NCBI GenBank assembly: GCA_963809715.1
Contig: CAWEKO010000008.1
Coordinates: 62,001 to 126,000, forward strand
DNA: 64,000 nucleotides
Source: Bog-473 sp963809715
GTDB lineage: Bacteria > Actinomycetota > Acidimicrobiia > Acidimicrobiales > RAAP-2
Direction of reading: 5' to 3'
Under the pieces are notes generated by a model, which saw only the letters and a program-made list of their open reading frames with translations, had not been told where the DNA came from and ran no database searches. How positions within the stretch are numbered: the first letter of the stretch is position 1; each line of letters begins with the position of its first letter. Of this stretch, positions 18,196 through 27,719 are shown piece after piece. Both the position numbers and the translations under genes were made by a program.

Positions 18196-19822
18196 GAAGA
18201 GGCACCCGACTAGGGTTCTGCCCCTGAGCGCCGAACCTGAAGAGACCGTGCAGGCCGAGAGCGGGTCGAGTCCGCGGCTGGCGCTTCTGCTGGCCGCGGC
18301 GATGTTCGTCCTCGTCGTGGACACCTCGTTCATGAACGTGTCGATCTCCGCGGTGGTCCGGGATCTGCACACGACCGCGAGCGGTGTCCAATCGGCGATC
18401 GCCCTGGAGGCGTTGGTCTCCGCTGCCTTCATCCTCATCAACTCGAAGATGGGTGATCTCATAGGCCGAAAGCGGGCCTACGTGATCGGCCTGTTGGCCT
18501 ATGCCGTTGGTGCGCTGGCGATGACGCTGACCCAGAACCTGACCGCGGTCATCATCTTCTGGGCGATCATCGGGGGCCTCGGAGCCTCACTCTTGTTGCC
18601 GGCCATGCAGTCGCTCATCCACGGCAACTTCACGGGCGCCGCCCAGAAGAAGGCCTACGCGCTGGTCGGTGCCTCAGCGGCGATCGCCGCAGCCGTCGGA
18701 CCGCTCCTCGGCGGGTTCGTCACCACCTATCTGTCGTGGCGCGTCGGGTTCGGCCTTGAGGTCGTCATCATCCTGGTGGTCTTGTCCCAGATCCGCCTCG
18801 TCAAGGACGTGCCCTACACGGGACCGCGCAAGATCGACCTCGTGGGTGCGGTCCTCTCCGTCGTCGGTATGGGGGGCGTTGTCCTCGGCATCCTGGTCTG
18901 GCAGGAGGGTGGTGGCTACGTCGGCCTCATCATTGCCATCGGTGTCGTCGCCCTGGCCCTGTTCGCCTACTGGCTCGTCCAGCGCAAGCGCCGGGGGAAG
19001 CCCACCCTGTTGGACCCCGACCTGTTCAAGCACTTGAACTTCCGCATCGGTATCTCCCAGCAGATGCTCCAGCAGATCACCCTCGGTGGTGCCATGATCG
19101 CCCTGCCGCTGTTCTTGCAGATGACGCTTGAGTACAACGCCATGCAAGCCGGCCTCTCCCTCGCACCGCTTTCGCTCTCCATGTTCGGGATGGCGCTCCT
19201 CGCCGGCCGCAGAGCGGGCAAGCGTCGCCCGGCCAACATCGTGCTCGCCGGGTTCGCCCTGAGCACCGTCGGCATCGCGGCCATCATCCCCTTGGTGCCG
19301 AGAGTGGACTCGGGCTGGTACCTCGTGATTCCGCTCCTGGTCGCCGGCTCCGGACTCGGTCTGCTGGTGTCGCAGCTCAACAACTTCACCCTTGCTCCCA
19401 TCGCCGAGGAGCGGGTCAGCGAAGCCGCCGGGGTGAACTCCGCCGCCGGCTCGTTCGGCCTGTCGTTCGGGCTGGCGGTTGCCGGCGGACTCATGCTCTG
19501 GGTCTTGGCGCTGAGCTTCACCCACCTGACCTACTCGAGCGCCGCGATACCCCCGGCCCAGCAGCAGCAGATCGCCGCCGAGATGGAGACCAACGCCGAG
19601 ATAATGAGCAACACGCAGCTCCAGCAGCAGATCTCCAGCCAGCCCCAGAGCGTCCAGAATGCGGTCCTCGCCATCAACACCGAGGCTCGGAACCGCTCCC
19701 TCCAGTTCGCGCTCCTCGTCCCCGCCATCGCCGGACTGCTTGGCTTCGCGAACTCGTTTCGGATGCGACGACTTCCGGATATCAAACCCGCCGCCCCTCT
19801 CGATGGTGTCGATTTCGGCTAG
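18194..19822 (+). CDS. DHA2-family MFS drug exporter
   Basis: Proton-driven multidrug efflux protein with about 14 membrane spans, 542 residues as called. VVDTSFMNVSISAVVRDL near residue 40 is the DHA2 motif D/N-terminal signature; GDLIGRKRAYVIGL is the loop 2-3 motif A and VGPLLGGFVTTYLSWR resembles motif C. A Gln-rich extracytoplasmic loop (QQQQIAAEMETNAEIMS) precedes the last span, as in EmrB-type proteins. The start is uncertain: the TTG at 18194 begins exactly where the regulator remnant ends, and a later start before the first span is possible. No TetR partner is adjacent. Confidence 0.8.
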   Translation: MKRHPTRVLPLSAEPEETVQAESGSSPRLALLLAAAMFVLVVDTSFMNVSISAVVRDLHTTASGVQSAIALEALVSAAFILINSKMGDLIGRKRAYVIGLLAYAVGALAMTLTQNLTAVIIFWAIIGGLGASLLLPAMQSLIHGNFTGAAQKKAYALVGASAAIAAAVGPLLGGFVTTYLSWRVGFGLEVVIILVVLSQIRLVKDVPYTGPRKIDLVGAVLSVVGMGGVVLGILVWQEGGGYVGLIIAIGVVALALFAYWLVQRKRRGKPTLLDPDLFKHLNFRIGISQQMLQQITLGGAMIALPLFLQMTLEYNAMQAGLSLAPLSLSMFGMALLAGRRAGKRRPANIVLAGFALSTVGIAAIIPLVPRVDSGWYLVIPLLVAGSGLGLLVSQLNNFTLAPIAEERVSEAAGVNSAAGSFGLSFGLAVAGGLMLWVLALSFTHLTYSSAAIPPAQQQQIAAEMETNAEIMSNTQLQQQISSQPQSVQNAVLAINTEARNRSLQFALLVPAIAGLLGFANSFRMRRLPDIKPAAPLDGVDFG

Positions 19823-19866
19823 ACCTCCGGCTCCCGCCATTGGTCAGCGCCTTTGGCTGGGGTACC

Positions 19867-21135
19867 TCACGCGCTGGTCACTCTCGAACTCCCCGAGTGC
19901 CGCGGTCGATGCTCGTGGGCGGGTCTGGTCTCCATTTCTGTGATGCCGTGTTCCGAAGCGGCCTTGAACCACCTGACGTAGTGGTTCACGAGCGGGGCGG
20001 CCGAAACCCCATGGGCAAGGACTGACAGGCCAACGGTGACGTAGGTAATCGTGACGATCTCCGCGGCGTGCGGGAGATGCGCATCCTCCACGATCACCGC
20101 GAACACGATCGACGCGAGTCCGCGTGGACCGAACCATCCCATGAACGCGACCGTCGCAAGCCTGGCGTGTGTGCCAAGCAACGACAAGGCCACCGGCACC
20201 ATGCGAACGACCGTCAGGCTGAGCACGGCATAGAGCACGATCCGCCAACTCAAGTGTTCGAGCGATGGACCGAGCAGCACCGCTCCGAAGACCAGGAATG
20301 TCACGCCGTCGAGCACGAGTCCAGTTTCCTCGGTGAATCGCATCGTCTGCGCCACCTCGTGGCCGGCAAGCAGACCGAAGAGGGCACCGGCCACGAACGC
20401 GGCGATGAATCCGGACCCTCCGCACGCGGTTGCGGCCCCGTAGGCGGCGACCGTCGAGGCCAGGGGGATGATCTGCCGCCAGGTCCCCTCGATCGAATTT
20501 CGCCGCCCCGCGAAGATGACGATTCCCGAGGCAAGAACAGCCGCGCCGGCGCCACAGAGGACTCCGTAGCCAATCTCCTCGGTGACCACGCGAAGCGGAT
20601 GAACGGCCGCACCTGAGAAACTTGCGAGGAGAATCAACAGCAGGGGCACGCAGATTCCGTCGTTGAGTCCGCTCTCGACGTTGAGCGATTGACGCAAGAC
20701 CTGAGGAAGCCTTTCGTCGGTCACGACCGCAGAACCAAGCCCTGCATCGGTTGGAGCGAGGATGACACCAAGGATCATGGCGTCGTTCAATGCGAACGCG
20801 TGGAAGAGCAAGAGTGAAGTCAGCGCGCCGAAAATGATCGTCAGGGGCAGCCCGATCCCGAGAAGACGCAGCGGCATCGTCACATCGCGCTTGAGCGCCC
20901 GCAGGTTTACGCGAGAGGAATCGGAGAACAGCACAACGGCGAGCGTTGCCTCCGCAAGCGTTCGGACAGTCGAGCTGGTTGGCTGAGCCGTGATTTCGTC
21001 GAGCAGCAGCGGCCCGACCACCACTCCGATTGTCACGACGACGATTGCCGGAGTGAGTGGCGTCCCAGACAGATACCGGGACACGGCTGCGACAAGAAGC
21101 AGCGACACCCCGATGATCGCGAGTCCGAGTCCCAC
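19867..21135 (-). CDS. Cation:proton antiporter (CPA1, NhaP-like)
   Basis: Membrane antiporter exchanging Na+ or K+ for H+, 422 residues with about 12 spans. Motifs LAPTDAGLGSAVVTDERLP near residues 126-144 and NVESGLNDGICVPLLL near 151-166 carry the paired Asp residues of the ion site of this family, and FMGWFGPRGLASIVFAVI lies near the C-terminal third. The short tail after the last span is charged and lacks a regulatory domain. It converges with the exporter upstream and stands alone, suggesting constitutive pH or salt homeostasis. Confidence 0.85.
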   Translation of the reverse strand: MGLGLAIIGVSLLLVAAVSRYLSGTPLTPAIVVVTIGVVVGPLLLDEITAQPTSSTVRTLAEATLAVVLFSDSSRVNLRALKRDVTMPLRLLGIGLPLTIIFGALTSLLLFHAFALNDAMILGVILAPTDAGLGSAVVTDERLPQVLRQSLNVESGLNDGICVPLLLILLASFSGAAVHPLRVVTEEIGYGVLCGAGAAVLASGIVIFAGRRNSIEGTWRQIIPLASTVAAYGAATACGGSGFIAAFVAGALFGLLAGHEVAQTMRFTEETGLVLDGVTFLVFGAVLLGPSLEHLSWRIVLYAVLSLTVVRMVPVALSLLGTHARLATVAFMGWFGPRGLASIVFAVIVEDAHLPHAAEIVTITYVTVGLSVLAHGVSAAPLVNHYVRWFKAASEHGITEMETRPAHEHRPRHSGSSRVTSA

Positions 21136-21324
21136 CCCTACTGCGCGTCCTCTGTGAGTCCGGTGGGAGGCATCACTGGTCAGAAGGATGCCATGGGTGA
21201 AGGACCAGTGTGTGACAACGTGGCGGGAGAGATTCGGGTCGCGACGATCCAGCGGTCGATGTCAGACGCTCCAGTCTGGCGAGGGCACGACGTGGAGGGT
21301 GAATTCGACCTTGCGTAGTGGTCT

Positions 21325-21362
21325 GCCGCGCCGGTGGCCGTCAACTGCGCCACCGGCGCGGC
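21325..21362 (-). terminator. Perfect 14-bp GC hairpin after livK
   Basis: Arms GCCGCGCCGGTGGC (21325-21338) and GCCACCGGCGCGGC (21349-21362) flank a 10-base loop. It starts 8 bases beyond the livK stop in the direction of transcription and is the probable end of the liv operon transcript. A U-tract is absent, as is common in high-GC actinobacteria. Confidence 0.65.
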
Positions 21363-21369
21363 GCCGCTG

Positions 21370-22764
21370 TCAAGTCTTGGGGGCCAAGTTCTTCGGAGGG
21401 ACCGAGGTCGGTCCGGTGTACTTCTTGATCGGGCCCGATCCGGCGTTCGTGACCTCTACCGGGGTCACCGCGACTCCGCCGATCCAGCTGCCCGTGGGCG
21501 TCACCGCCGGCGGGGCCGAGCTCTCGAGCTTGATGACCTCTTCACCCTCGAACCCGAAGTGAGACGAGCTCGAGTAGGAGAGCGGCACGAAGCCGGGGGT
21601 CACGAAGTTCTTGCCGTCGCTCTCAATGGCCTTGTTCAGGCCCTCACGCGTGAGGTTCTTCCCCGCCTTCTCCAGTGCCTGCACGAACGTGTACGCCAGT
21701 GCGACGCCGTACTGGGTGTTCCCGTCGAGCCCGGACTTGGCGTACAGCGAGGGCGCGTACTGCTGGAGGAGCTTCTTCTCGGTCTGCACCCACGGGTTGG
21801 ATGTATCGGACTCGGGGGCGAAGTAGGCGTCCGTGATGACTCCGTTCAGCAGACCGGCGGCAGCAGTTGCCTGAGCCGCCGTGCCGCCGCCCTTCTGGGT
21901 GAAGGACGAGAGCAGCGGGCCGACGGTCGGGGAGTCGGCGCCAACGTTGTCGACCACGTACTGGGGGGAGTAGCCGATGGCCACGGCGGGGAGCATGGCC
22001 AGGGCGGTGGCGGCGGGGATGGTCGCCAGCACCACGACCTGGGCGCCAGCGGCCTTCAGCGCCGCCATCTGGTTCGAGAGCGGGCCCGCCAGTGTCGCAG
22101 CGTCGTAGGTCTGTTTGGAGACGACCGAGGACGACGGGATCTCCATGTCCAGGCCCTTGACCACGTCCTGTCCGAACTCATCGTCCTGGGAGAGGTAGCC
22201 GATCTTCTTTCCGGCGAAGTTGGCCTTTATGTACGCGCCGAGGATCTTTCCGTCGACGGTGTACGGGGGCTGCCACCCGAAGCTCTGGGGGAACTTGGGA
22301 TTGCTCCAACAGTTGCAGCCTGACTCTATGAAGAGCTGCGGAACCTTCTGTGCGTTGAGGAAGCTCTGCACGGCGGACTGGGTAGGCGTCCCAAGGGACC
22401 CCACGTCGGCGAAGACGTTGTCCTGGAGTACCAGTTGGCGGGTGAGTGTCGCCGTGTTGGACGGGTTGTAGCCGTCGTCGAGGTACTTGTAGTGGATCTT
22501 GCGCCCGAAGACGCCGCCGTGCGCGTTGACATAGTCGAACACGGCGTTCATGGCCGGGGCGATTTCGTCGTAACCCGGCGCGGCCGGACCAGTGAGGGGA
22601 ACCGTCGCGCCAACGGCGATTGACGACGACGTCACCCCCGGCGTGCTCTCTGCCCCCGCCGTGGCCGGCAATAACGTCACTCCCAGCATCAGTCCCATGA
22701 AACCGACCACCAGGGAGCGAGCCCACATGGCACTGCCCCTCGGCCTTCTCGCTCTTCGTTGCAT
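21370..22764 (-). CDS. livK: Branched-chain amino acid-type ABC transporter substrate-binding protein
   Basis: Periplasmic-binding protein type 1 (Peripla_BP_6) that captures a ligand for the Liv-type importer encoded upstream, 464 residues. A Sec signal peptide spans about residues 1-38, ending near ATAGAES. VTSSSIAVGATVPLTGPAAPGYDE and LVLQDNVFADVGSLGTPTQ are typical of the family. ATG 22764 is chosen because AAAGGAGGAACG precedes it; the longer in-frame start at 22791 lacks this. It is the last gene of the operon, 31 bases after livM. The family binds leucine-like amino acids but also amides, urea and aromatic acids, so the ligand is open. Confidence 0.85.
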   Translation of the reverse strand: MQRRARRPRGSAMWARSLVVGFMGLMLGVTLLPATAGAESTPGVTSSSIAVGATVPLTGPAAPGYDEIAPAMNAVFDYVNAHGGVFGRKIHYKYLDDGYNPSNTATLTRQLVLQDNVFADVGSLGTPTQSAVQSFLNAQKVPQLFIESGCNCWSNPKFPQSFGWQPPYTVDGKILGAYIKANFAGKKIGYLSQDDEFGQDVVKGLDMEIPSSSVVSKQTYDAATLAGPLSNQMAALKAAGAQVVVLATIPAATALAMLPAVAIGYSPQYVVDNVGADSPTVGPLLSSFTQKGGGTAAQATAAAGLLNGVITDAYFAPESDTSNPWVQTEKKLLQQYAPSLYAKSGLDGNTQYGVALAYTFVQALEKAGKNLTREGLNKAIESDGKNFVTPGFVPLSYSSSSHFGFEGEEVIKLESSAPPAVTPTGSWIGGVAVTPVEVTNAGSGPIKKYTGPTSVPPKNLAPKT

Positions 22765-22795
22765 CGTTCCTCCTTTTGTTGGATGTCGCATTGCT

Positions 22796-23857
22796 CTAGT
22801 CGCTTGTCGAAACCGGGACGGGTGCCGGCGCGCTGCGCCTGCCCGCGCCCGGGCGCGGTCTGTGTCCCCACATCCAGCGCAGACCGCCCTGTATCCCGTT
22901 GGGTGCTGCGATCATCGCCACGATCAGCACAACGCCGAAGATGATCGTGGCGATGTAGGCACTCGCCCCACTGCCCAGGTTGAAGTCCGAGGACACCGAG
23001 GTCGACCACTCCGGTAGGTACACCAGCAGGATCCCGCCCCAGACCATTCCGATCAACGTCCCCGTTCCGCCGAGGACCATGGCCGCCAGCAATTGGATCG
23101 ACAGCGTGAGTGGGAACTCACCGGTGTTCACGACGCCGGTCGACAAGGCGAGGAGCGCCCCGCCGAGCCCGGCACACCCGGCGCTGATGGCAAAGGCCAT
23201 CACCTTCGTGCGCGCCACATGGATCCCCGCCAGCGAAGCCGCGATCTCGTCGTCGCGCACGGACCTGAAGGCGCGGCCGTAGCGGCTCCACAACAAGTTG
23301 GCCACCAGGACCATCACGAGCAGGGCTCCGATGATCTGTATCTGCGCCAGCCATTCTTCGGCGCTCAATGATCCTGGCGCGGTCGGGACCGTGGTTGTCA
23401 AACCCTGGTCGCCACCGAACGTGGCCGGCCACTTGTCGGCGATGGACGGCACTGCCAGGGCGAAGAGGAGCGTCATGCCCGCCAGGTAGGGGCCTTTCAG
23501 GCGGGTGGCGGGCAAGCCGATCACGAGCCCAGCGGCGGCGGCCACCCCGGCCGAGGCGGCCAATTCGAGAACGAAGTTCGTCTGCGTGTGGTTCATGAGC
23601 AGCGCCATGGAGTAGGCGCCGACCGCCATGAACGCACCGTGGCCGAGTGAGATCTGACCGTTGGTGCCCGTGAGCAGGCTCAACCCGACCAGGGCCACGA
23701 CGTAGGCGGCGATCTCCCCCACCTGGTAGTCGTTGTAGGTGTTGAGACGTGCCACTACGACGTAAAGGACACCTGCGGCAACCAGCGCGCAGAGGAGATG
23801 GCGCACGAGCGGCTGACGGGGTATGCGCAGCGCTTGGGCAAACGCCGTTGCGTTCAT
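22796..23857 (-). CDS. livM: Branched-chain amino acid-type ABC transporter permease LivM
   Basis: Membrane permease, 353 residues with about 9-10 spans. The LivM signature GLSLLTGTNGQISLGHGAFMAVGAY is near residue 57-81, and the EAA-like cytoplasmic loop reads RSVRDDEIAASLAGI near 199-213. The Pro/Arg-rich C-terminal tail is unusually long after the last span. ATG 23857 follows the livH stop directly, with GAGGAGAGTC as ribosome site inside the livH end. It partners with LivH to form the channel. Confidence 0.85.
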   Translation of the reverse strand: MNATAFAQALRIPRQPLVRHLLCALVAAGVLYVVVARLNTYNDYQVGEIAAYVVALVGLSLLTGTNGQISLGHGAFMAVGAYSMALLMNHTQTNFVLELAASAGVAAAAGLVIGLPATRLKGPYLAGMTLLFALAVPSIADKWPATFGGDQGLTTTVPTAPGSLSAEEWLAQIQIIGALLVMVLVANLLWSRYGRAFRSVRDDEIAASLAGIHVARTKVMAFAISAGCAGLGGALLALSTGVVNTGEFPLTLSIQLLAAMVLGGTGTLIGMVWGGILLVYLPEWSTSVSSDFNLGSGASAYIATIIFGVVLIVAMIAAPNGIQGGLRWMWGHRPRPGAGRRSAPAPVPVSTSD

Positions 23858-24736
23858 TCAGACTCTCCTCGCCGGGGGACGGGCGAAGATGCCTTCCGGG
23901 CGTGCCATCAGGGCGACCATGAGGAGCGCGAGGGCGCCGAGAGGTTCGAGCCCTGAACCGAGGTACCCGCCGACGTAGGAGATGCAAAGGCCTGTGATGA
24001 GCCCGCCGACGAGGGCGCCAACCGGGCTCTCCAGGCCGCCGATCACCGCCGCAGTGAACCCATAGACGAGGACGAGGTCCATGTAATAGGGGCCGAACGA
24101 GCTCGTGGGCGCGACGAGGAGGCCGGCCAGTGACCCCGCGATGCCGGCCAGCCCCCACCCGAGGGTCAGGAGGAGTCCCACCCTTACCCCGAGGAGTCGG
24201 GCGATCTCGCGTGAGAAGGCCGTCGCGCGCATACGTAGCCCGAGAGCCGTGTAGCGGAACAGCACCAGGGTGCCCGTCATCAGTGCGAGGACGGCGATCA
24301 GGATGAACACGTCGAAGTGCGAGAAGGCGATCACCGTGCCGGCGATTTTGAGGCCGCTCTGCGAAAAGGCAGCCGGGAACCCGCGGCTGGCGTTGCCGTA
24401 GATCGCTCCGGCCAGGCCCTCGAAGACGACCAGCAACCCGATGGTGACGATGACGGGGTTCAGCTCTGACCTTCCGTGCAGGGGGCGGATGAGGATGCGC
24501 TCACAGGCCGCCCCGATGGCGAAACCGATGACCAACACCAAGACGAAGGCCCACCAGTACCCCACACCGCGGGAAAGCAGGCTGAACGCGATGAACGTCG
24601 TCAACATGCCGGCCGCACCTTGTGCGAAGTTGATGATCTTTGTGGCCCTGTAGATGAGGACCAGGGCCAGGGCGAGCGTGGCATAGATCATCCCGTTGGC
24701 GATGCCGTTGAGGGTGTAGTCGAAGAAGAGACTCAT
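23858..24736 (-). CDS. livH: Branched-chain amino acid-type ABC transporter permease LivH
   Basis: Membrane permease, 292 residues with about 8 spans. GIANGMIYATLALALVLIYRATKIINFAQGA at the N-terminus is the LivH hallmark (shown by positions 11-41; key part FAQGA), and the cytoplasmic loop TAFSREIARLLGVRVG lies near 183-198. The start ATG 24736 is chosen because it gives the standard MSLFFDYTLNG N-terminus; the open frame extends 41 codons further but overlaps livF. It begins 4 bases past the livF stop. Confidence 0.85.
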   Translation of the reverse strand: MSLFFDYTLNGIANGMIYATLALALVLIYRATKIINFAQGAAGMLTTFIAFSLLSRGVGYWWAFVLVLVIGFAIGAACERILIRPLHGRSELNPVIVTIGLLVVFEGLAGAIYGNASRGFPAAFSQSGLKIAGTVIAFSHFDVFILIAVLALMTGTLVLFRYTALGLRMRATAFSREIARLLGVRVGLLLTLGWGLAGIAGSLAGLLVAPTSSFGPYYMDLVLVYGFTAAVIGGLESPVGALVGGLITGLCISYVGGYLGSGLEPLGALALLMVALMARPEGIFARPPARRV

Positions 24737-24740
24737 GGCA

Positions 24741-25448
24741 TCAGAACCCGAGGTAGTGGTGACGCAGTGCATCGTCGGCCGCGACAGTGGCGGCGTCGTT
24801 TGAGACGACAACCTGGCCAAGATTGAGGATGACTGCATGGTGCGATACCGACAACGCACTGCGCGCGTTCTGCTCGACCAGGATCACGGTGAGGTCCGTA
24901 CCTTCGGTCTGATCTCGTATCAACGCCATCAACTGCGCGGTCACCAGTGGGGCCAGTCCCAGACTCGGTTCGTCGAGAAGGAGAAGCCTCGGCCGCGAGA
25001 TGAGAGCCCGGCCAAGGACCAGCATCTGTCGCTCGCCGCCGGAAAGCGTGGAGGCGTGTCGTTTGCGGAAGTCCCTCAGGCGCGGGAAAAGGTCGAGGGT
25101 CTCCGTGACGGCCGCGGGGCGCTGGTGTTTGCGCAGGCGCCAGAGGGTGGCCAGGCGCAGGTTCTCCTCGACCGTCAGCTCCTCGATGACTCCGCGGCCT
25201 TCGGGCACATGGGAGATGCCCATGCGGGCGATGGTCTCCACGCTGTGCCCGAGCAGCGGGGCCCCGGCGAAGCGCACCGAGCCGTCGCGGGGCTTCACCA
25301 GGCCCGAGATCGTGCGCAGAAGCGTGGTCTTGCCCGCACCGTTCGCCCCGAGAACCGCGGTGACCGCCCCCGGTTCGGCGTCGAAGGAGACCGACCGGAG
25401 AGCCTGCACGGCACCGAAGGAGACGCTGAGGTCCCGAACCTCAAGCAC
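24741..25448 (-). CDS. livF: Branched-chain amino acid-type ABC transporter ATPase LivF
   Basis: Cytoplasmic ATPase, 235 residues from GTG 25448 (AGAGGAG just upstream); an in-frame start at 25481 would add 11 residues. Walker A GANGAGKTTLL is near residue 34, the Q-loop region GISHVPEGRGVIEELTVEENL is typical of LivF, the signature is LSGGERQML near 135, Walker B LLLLDEPSLGLAP near 155 and the switch His is replaced in the usual LivF form VEQN. It overlaps the livG stop by 8 bases. Confidence 0.85.
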   Translation of the reverse strand: MLEVRDLSVSFGAVQALRSVSFDAEPGAVTAVLGANGAGKTTLLRTISGLVKPRDGSVRFAGAPLLGHSVETIARMGISHVPEGRGVIEELTVEENLRLATLWRLRKHQRPAAVTETLDLFPRLRDFRKRHASTLSGGERQMLVLGRALISRPRLLLLDEPSLGLAPLVTAQLMALIRDQTEGTDLTVILVEQNARSALSVSHHAVILNLGQVVVSNDAATVAADDALRHHYLGF

Positions 25449-26304
25449 CGTGCTCCTCTGGGTGGCCGCCCGGGCCGCCATCGTGCACCTCGTCCCCGAG
25501 GTAGGCGCTCACCACGGCGGGGTCGTCACGTATGGCGTCCGGTGAGCCGCTGGCGATGACCTCTCCGAAGTTGAGGACGACGATGCGGTCGCACACCGAC
25601 ATGACCAGGTCCATGTGGTGCTCGACGAGGAGTACGGACATGCGCTCGGTCAGGTTGCGGATCCTCGAACCCATCGCGTCCATCTCGCTCTCGGACAGAC
25701 CGCTGGCGGGCTCGTCGAGCAACAGGAGGCGTGGCTCCGCCATGAGGGCACGGGCCAGTGCGGTGCGCTTCTGTATCGCGTAGGGGAGCTCGGAAGGGAG
25801 TCGGCGGGCGTGGTCGGCTGCCCCCAGCTCGTCGAGGACCTCCATGGCCCGGGCTGCCACCCGGTTTTCTTCCCGGCTCGACCGCCACAGTCCGAGGAAT
25901 GACGATGCCAGGTCACTATGAAGCCTCGGCTCGGCGCCGAGCATCACGTTCTCATGCACCGTCAGCCCGGCGCACAGCCCGATGCCCTGGAGTGTGCGTG
26001 CGATCCCGAGCTTCGCCAGGTCGTGGGGATGGTGCCTACGCAAGACCGTGCCGCCGTAGCTGATCGTGCCCGAGCTCGGGTGAACAAAGCCACAGATCAC
26101 GTTGAACAGGGTCGTTTTGCCCGCGCCGTTCGGTCCGATGATGCCGACGATCTCGCCGTCGCCGACTGACATCGACACGTCGGCGAGGGCCAGCAGGCCG
26201 CCGAAACCGACACTGATCTCGTCGACCGAGAGGAGGGACACGTCGGCCTCCTGAGCGTCCTCGTGTTCTGCCGGCGTGGTCGAGGCCTCGAGGATCGGGC
26301 CCAC
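25441..26304 (-). CDS. livG: Branched-chain amino acid-type ABC transporter ATPase LivG
   Basis: Cytoplasmic ATPase, up to 287 residues and first gene of the operon. Walker A GPNGAGKTTLFNVICGF is near residue 57, IARTLQGIGLCAGLTVHENVM gives the Q-loop (usual form ARTFQ), and Walker B is LLLLDEPASGLSE, followed by LVEHHMDLVM. The signature is unusual: ELPYAIQKRTALARAL, where most LivG proteins have LPYGxQRRLEIARAL. The first 21 residues are acidic and not family-like, so a GTG at codon 22 (VSLLSVDEI) is an equally good start. Confidence 0.85.
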   Translation of the reverse strand: MGPILEASTTPAEHEDAQEADVSLLSVDEISVGFGGLLALADVSMSVGDGEIVGIIGPNGAGKTTLFNVICGFVHPSSGTISYGGTVLRRHHPHDLAKLGIARTLQGIGLCAGLTVHENVMLGAEPRLHSDLASSFLGLWRSSREENRVAARAMEVLDELGAADHARRLPSELPYAIQKRTALARALMAEPRLLLLDEPASGLSESEMDAMGSRIRNLTERMSVLLVEHHMDLVMSVCDRIVVLNFGEVIASGSPDAIRDDPAVVSAYLGDEVHDGGPGGHPEEHGA

Positions 26305-26819
26305 CGGAGGGGAACTACCCGGGGCGGGAGGCGGGGTGGATCAACGCTGGGCGCGCCCCCCGAGCAGTCATGCTTTACCAGCCCCCCGGCATCGCCCCTG
26401 ATGTTACAACCTTCGACATGCGAGTGCTCGGTGTTCGTAAAGATTGACTTGTGGCTTTCACCCGCATCGGTCGACCGGTGGAGCCCCCTCGGAGCCGGGA
26501 GCCGGCTGCGGGCTCGAACACCCCAAAACGTCCCAGGGAAATCGACAATTCATGGGAATTGCAGGTCCGTCGGCAACGCGCCTTCGTTGTGTGGCGTCGT
26601 CGCCAGTGGTGAGAGACGAAATTTGCTCAGTCGGGCATGGGTACCCATCGTCGACTGGGGCGATCGATCGGTGGGGCTCCTCGTTCAACCTGGCTGCGCC
26701 TGCAGAGGCGTTCGAGCGGGCCCAGGACCCCGAGACTGTCAGCCAAGCTCGGTGACCAAATGAATGGATGAAAGAGTGGCTCGCTCCAGCACCTCATGCA
26801 TTTCTTGGCTCGCGTGAGA
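26305..26819. other. Non-coding stretch upstream of livG
   Basis: About 515 bases with lower GC than the flanks. ORFs present have no family motif or ribosome site. It should hold the livG promoter (transcription leftward) and the 3' end region of the lipoprotein gene; I see no convincing -35/-10 pair or hairpin. Confidence 0.4.
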
Positions 26820-27245
26820 TCAGGAGCATTTGAGAGTCTCGCCGATCTGTGGATCGATCGACTGAATCTGTGCCTTGAGAGAGCTGAAGCCCGTTTGCAG
26901 ATCTGAGAGAGAAGTGGCGTTCTTGAGGTTGGCGGCGGTCTTCTTCAGGTTGTCGATCTGAGGCTGTAGTGCCTGAGACTCCTGTGAAGTCAACTCCTTG
27001 GCCGACTTCTTCAGGCTGTTCACCGCATCGCGGACGGCCGGCAAATCGTCTTTTGCTTTGCCGAAGTTGCCCGAGCGCAGGTCATCGGTAACTGTCGATA
27101 CTGCGCTGTTGAGTTGCGTGCGGTCGTCACACACCTTCTGCGACGCAGAAGGAGCTGGACTGCTGCTACAGGCGGCCAGTAGAAAACCGACGGAGACCAA
27201 CAAACCAAAGAGCCGGACAGGTCTGGCTCTTCGAATGCTCGGCAC
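26820..27245 (-). CDS. Putative secreted lipoprotein, helical
   Basis: A 141-residue product with a type II signal peptide: VPSIRRARPVRLFGLLVSVG then lipobox LLAACSS, placing the lipidated Cys near residue 26. The mature part is a low-complexity, Lys/Ser/Gln-rich helical domain (DLRSGNFGKAKDDLPAVRD, LQPQIDNLKKTAANLKNATS) that looks like a short coiled coil. Cys at residue 35 and the C-terminal LKCS could form a disulfide. The GTG start at 27245 gives a normal signal peptide; the in-frame ATG at 27320 adds 25 charged residues in front. Function unknown; similar small lipoproteins occur widely in actinobacteria. Confidence 0.65.
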   Translation of the reverse strand: MPSIRRARPVRLFGLLVSVGFLLAACSSSPAPSASQKVCDDRTQLNSAVSTVTDDLRSGNFGKAKDDLPAVRDAVNSLKKSAKELTSQESQALQPQIDNLKKTAANLKNATSLSDLQTGFSSLKAQIQSIDPQIGETLKCS

Positions 27246-27719
27246 TCCATGTTTCGACCTTCGGTGCGTGTCGTTCGGATCGTCGATACGTCTCGTGTAC
27301 CTGCGCACTATGCCGTCCATCCTGTCCGACGTCGCAGCGGGGACGGCTGGAGCGGCAGCTCAGACACCTGGGGTCCGTACTTCAAAGGAGTTCGACCTTC
27401 CGGCCGGCGAGCGACACCGTCTGTATCGACATCTTCCTATCGTACGTCTCCTGAGAACTGGTGGGCTCCGAACTGTTTTGGCCGGACACCAGTGAGGTGT
27501 TTGTTCGTCGTGCCCTTGTCCGCCTCTTGGGCGCCGGTCTGGCGTGGACGCTGGTCCGTAGGGATGGGTTTCATCAAGCACGACCCAGCCCGGAACGCCG
27601 TGGCGACGATGGCTTGGACCCCTGGTCGGCAATCGCCGGACCGTCGATGCTGCAACTGCCCCGACCGAGGCCCATTCCGGGAAGACCATCGGTCTGCCGT
27701 GTGCCGGCGAAAAGGACAC
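27246..27719. other. Non-coding stretch of about 470 bases
   Basis: No ORF here shows a ribosome site, family motif or steady codon bias on either strand. It follows the end of the TGA-interrupted frame and precedes the lipoprotein start. It probably holds the lipoprotein promoter. Confidence 0.35.
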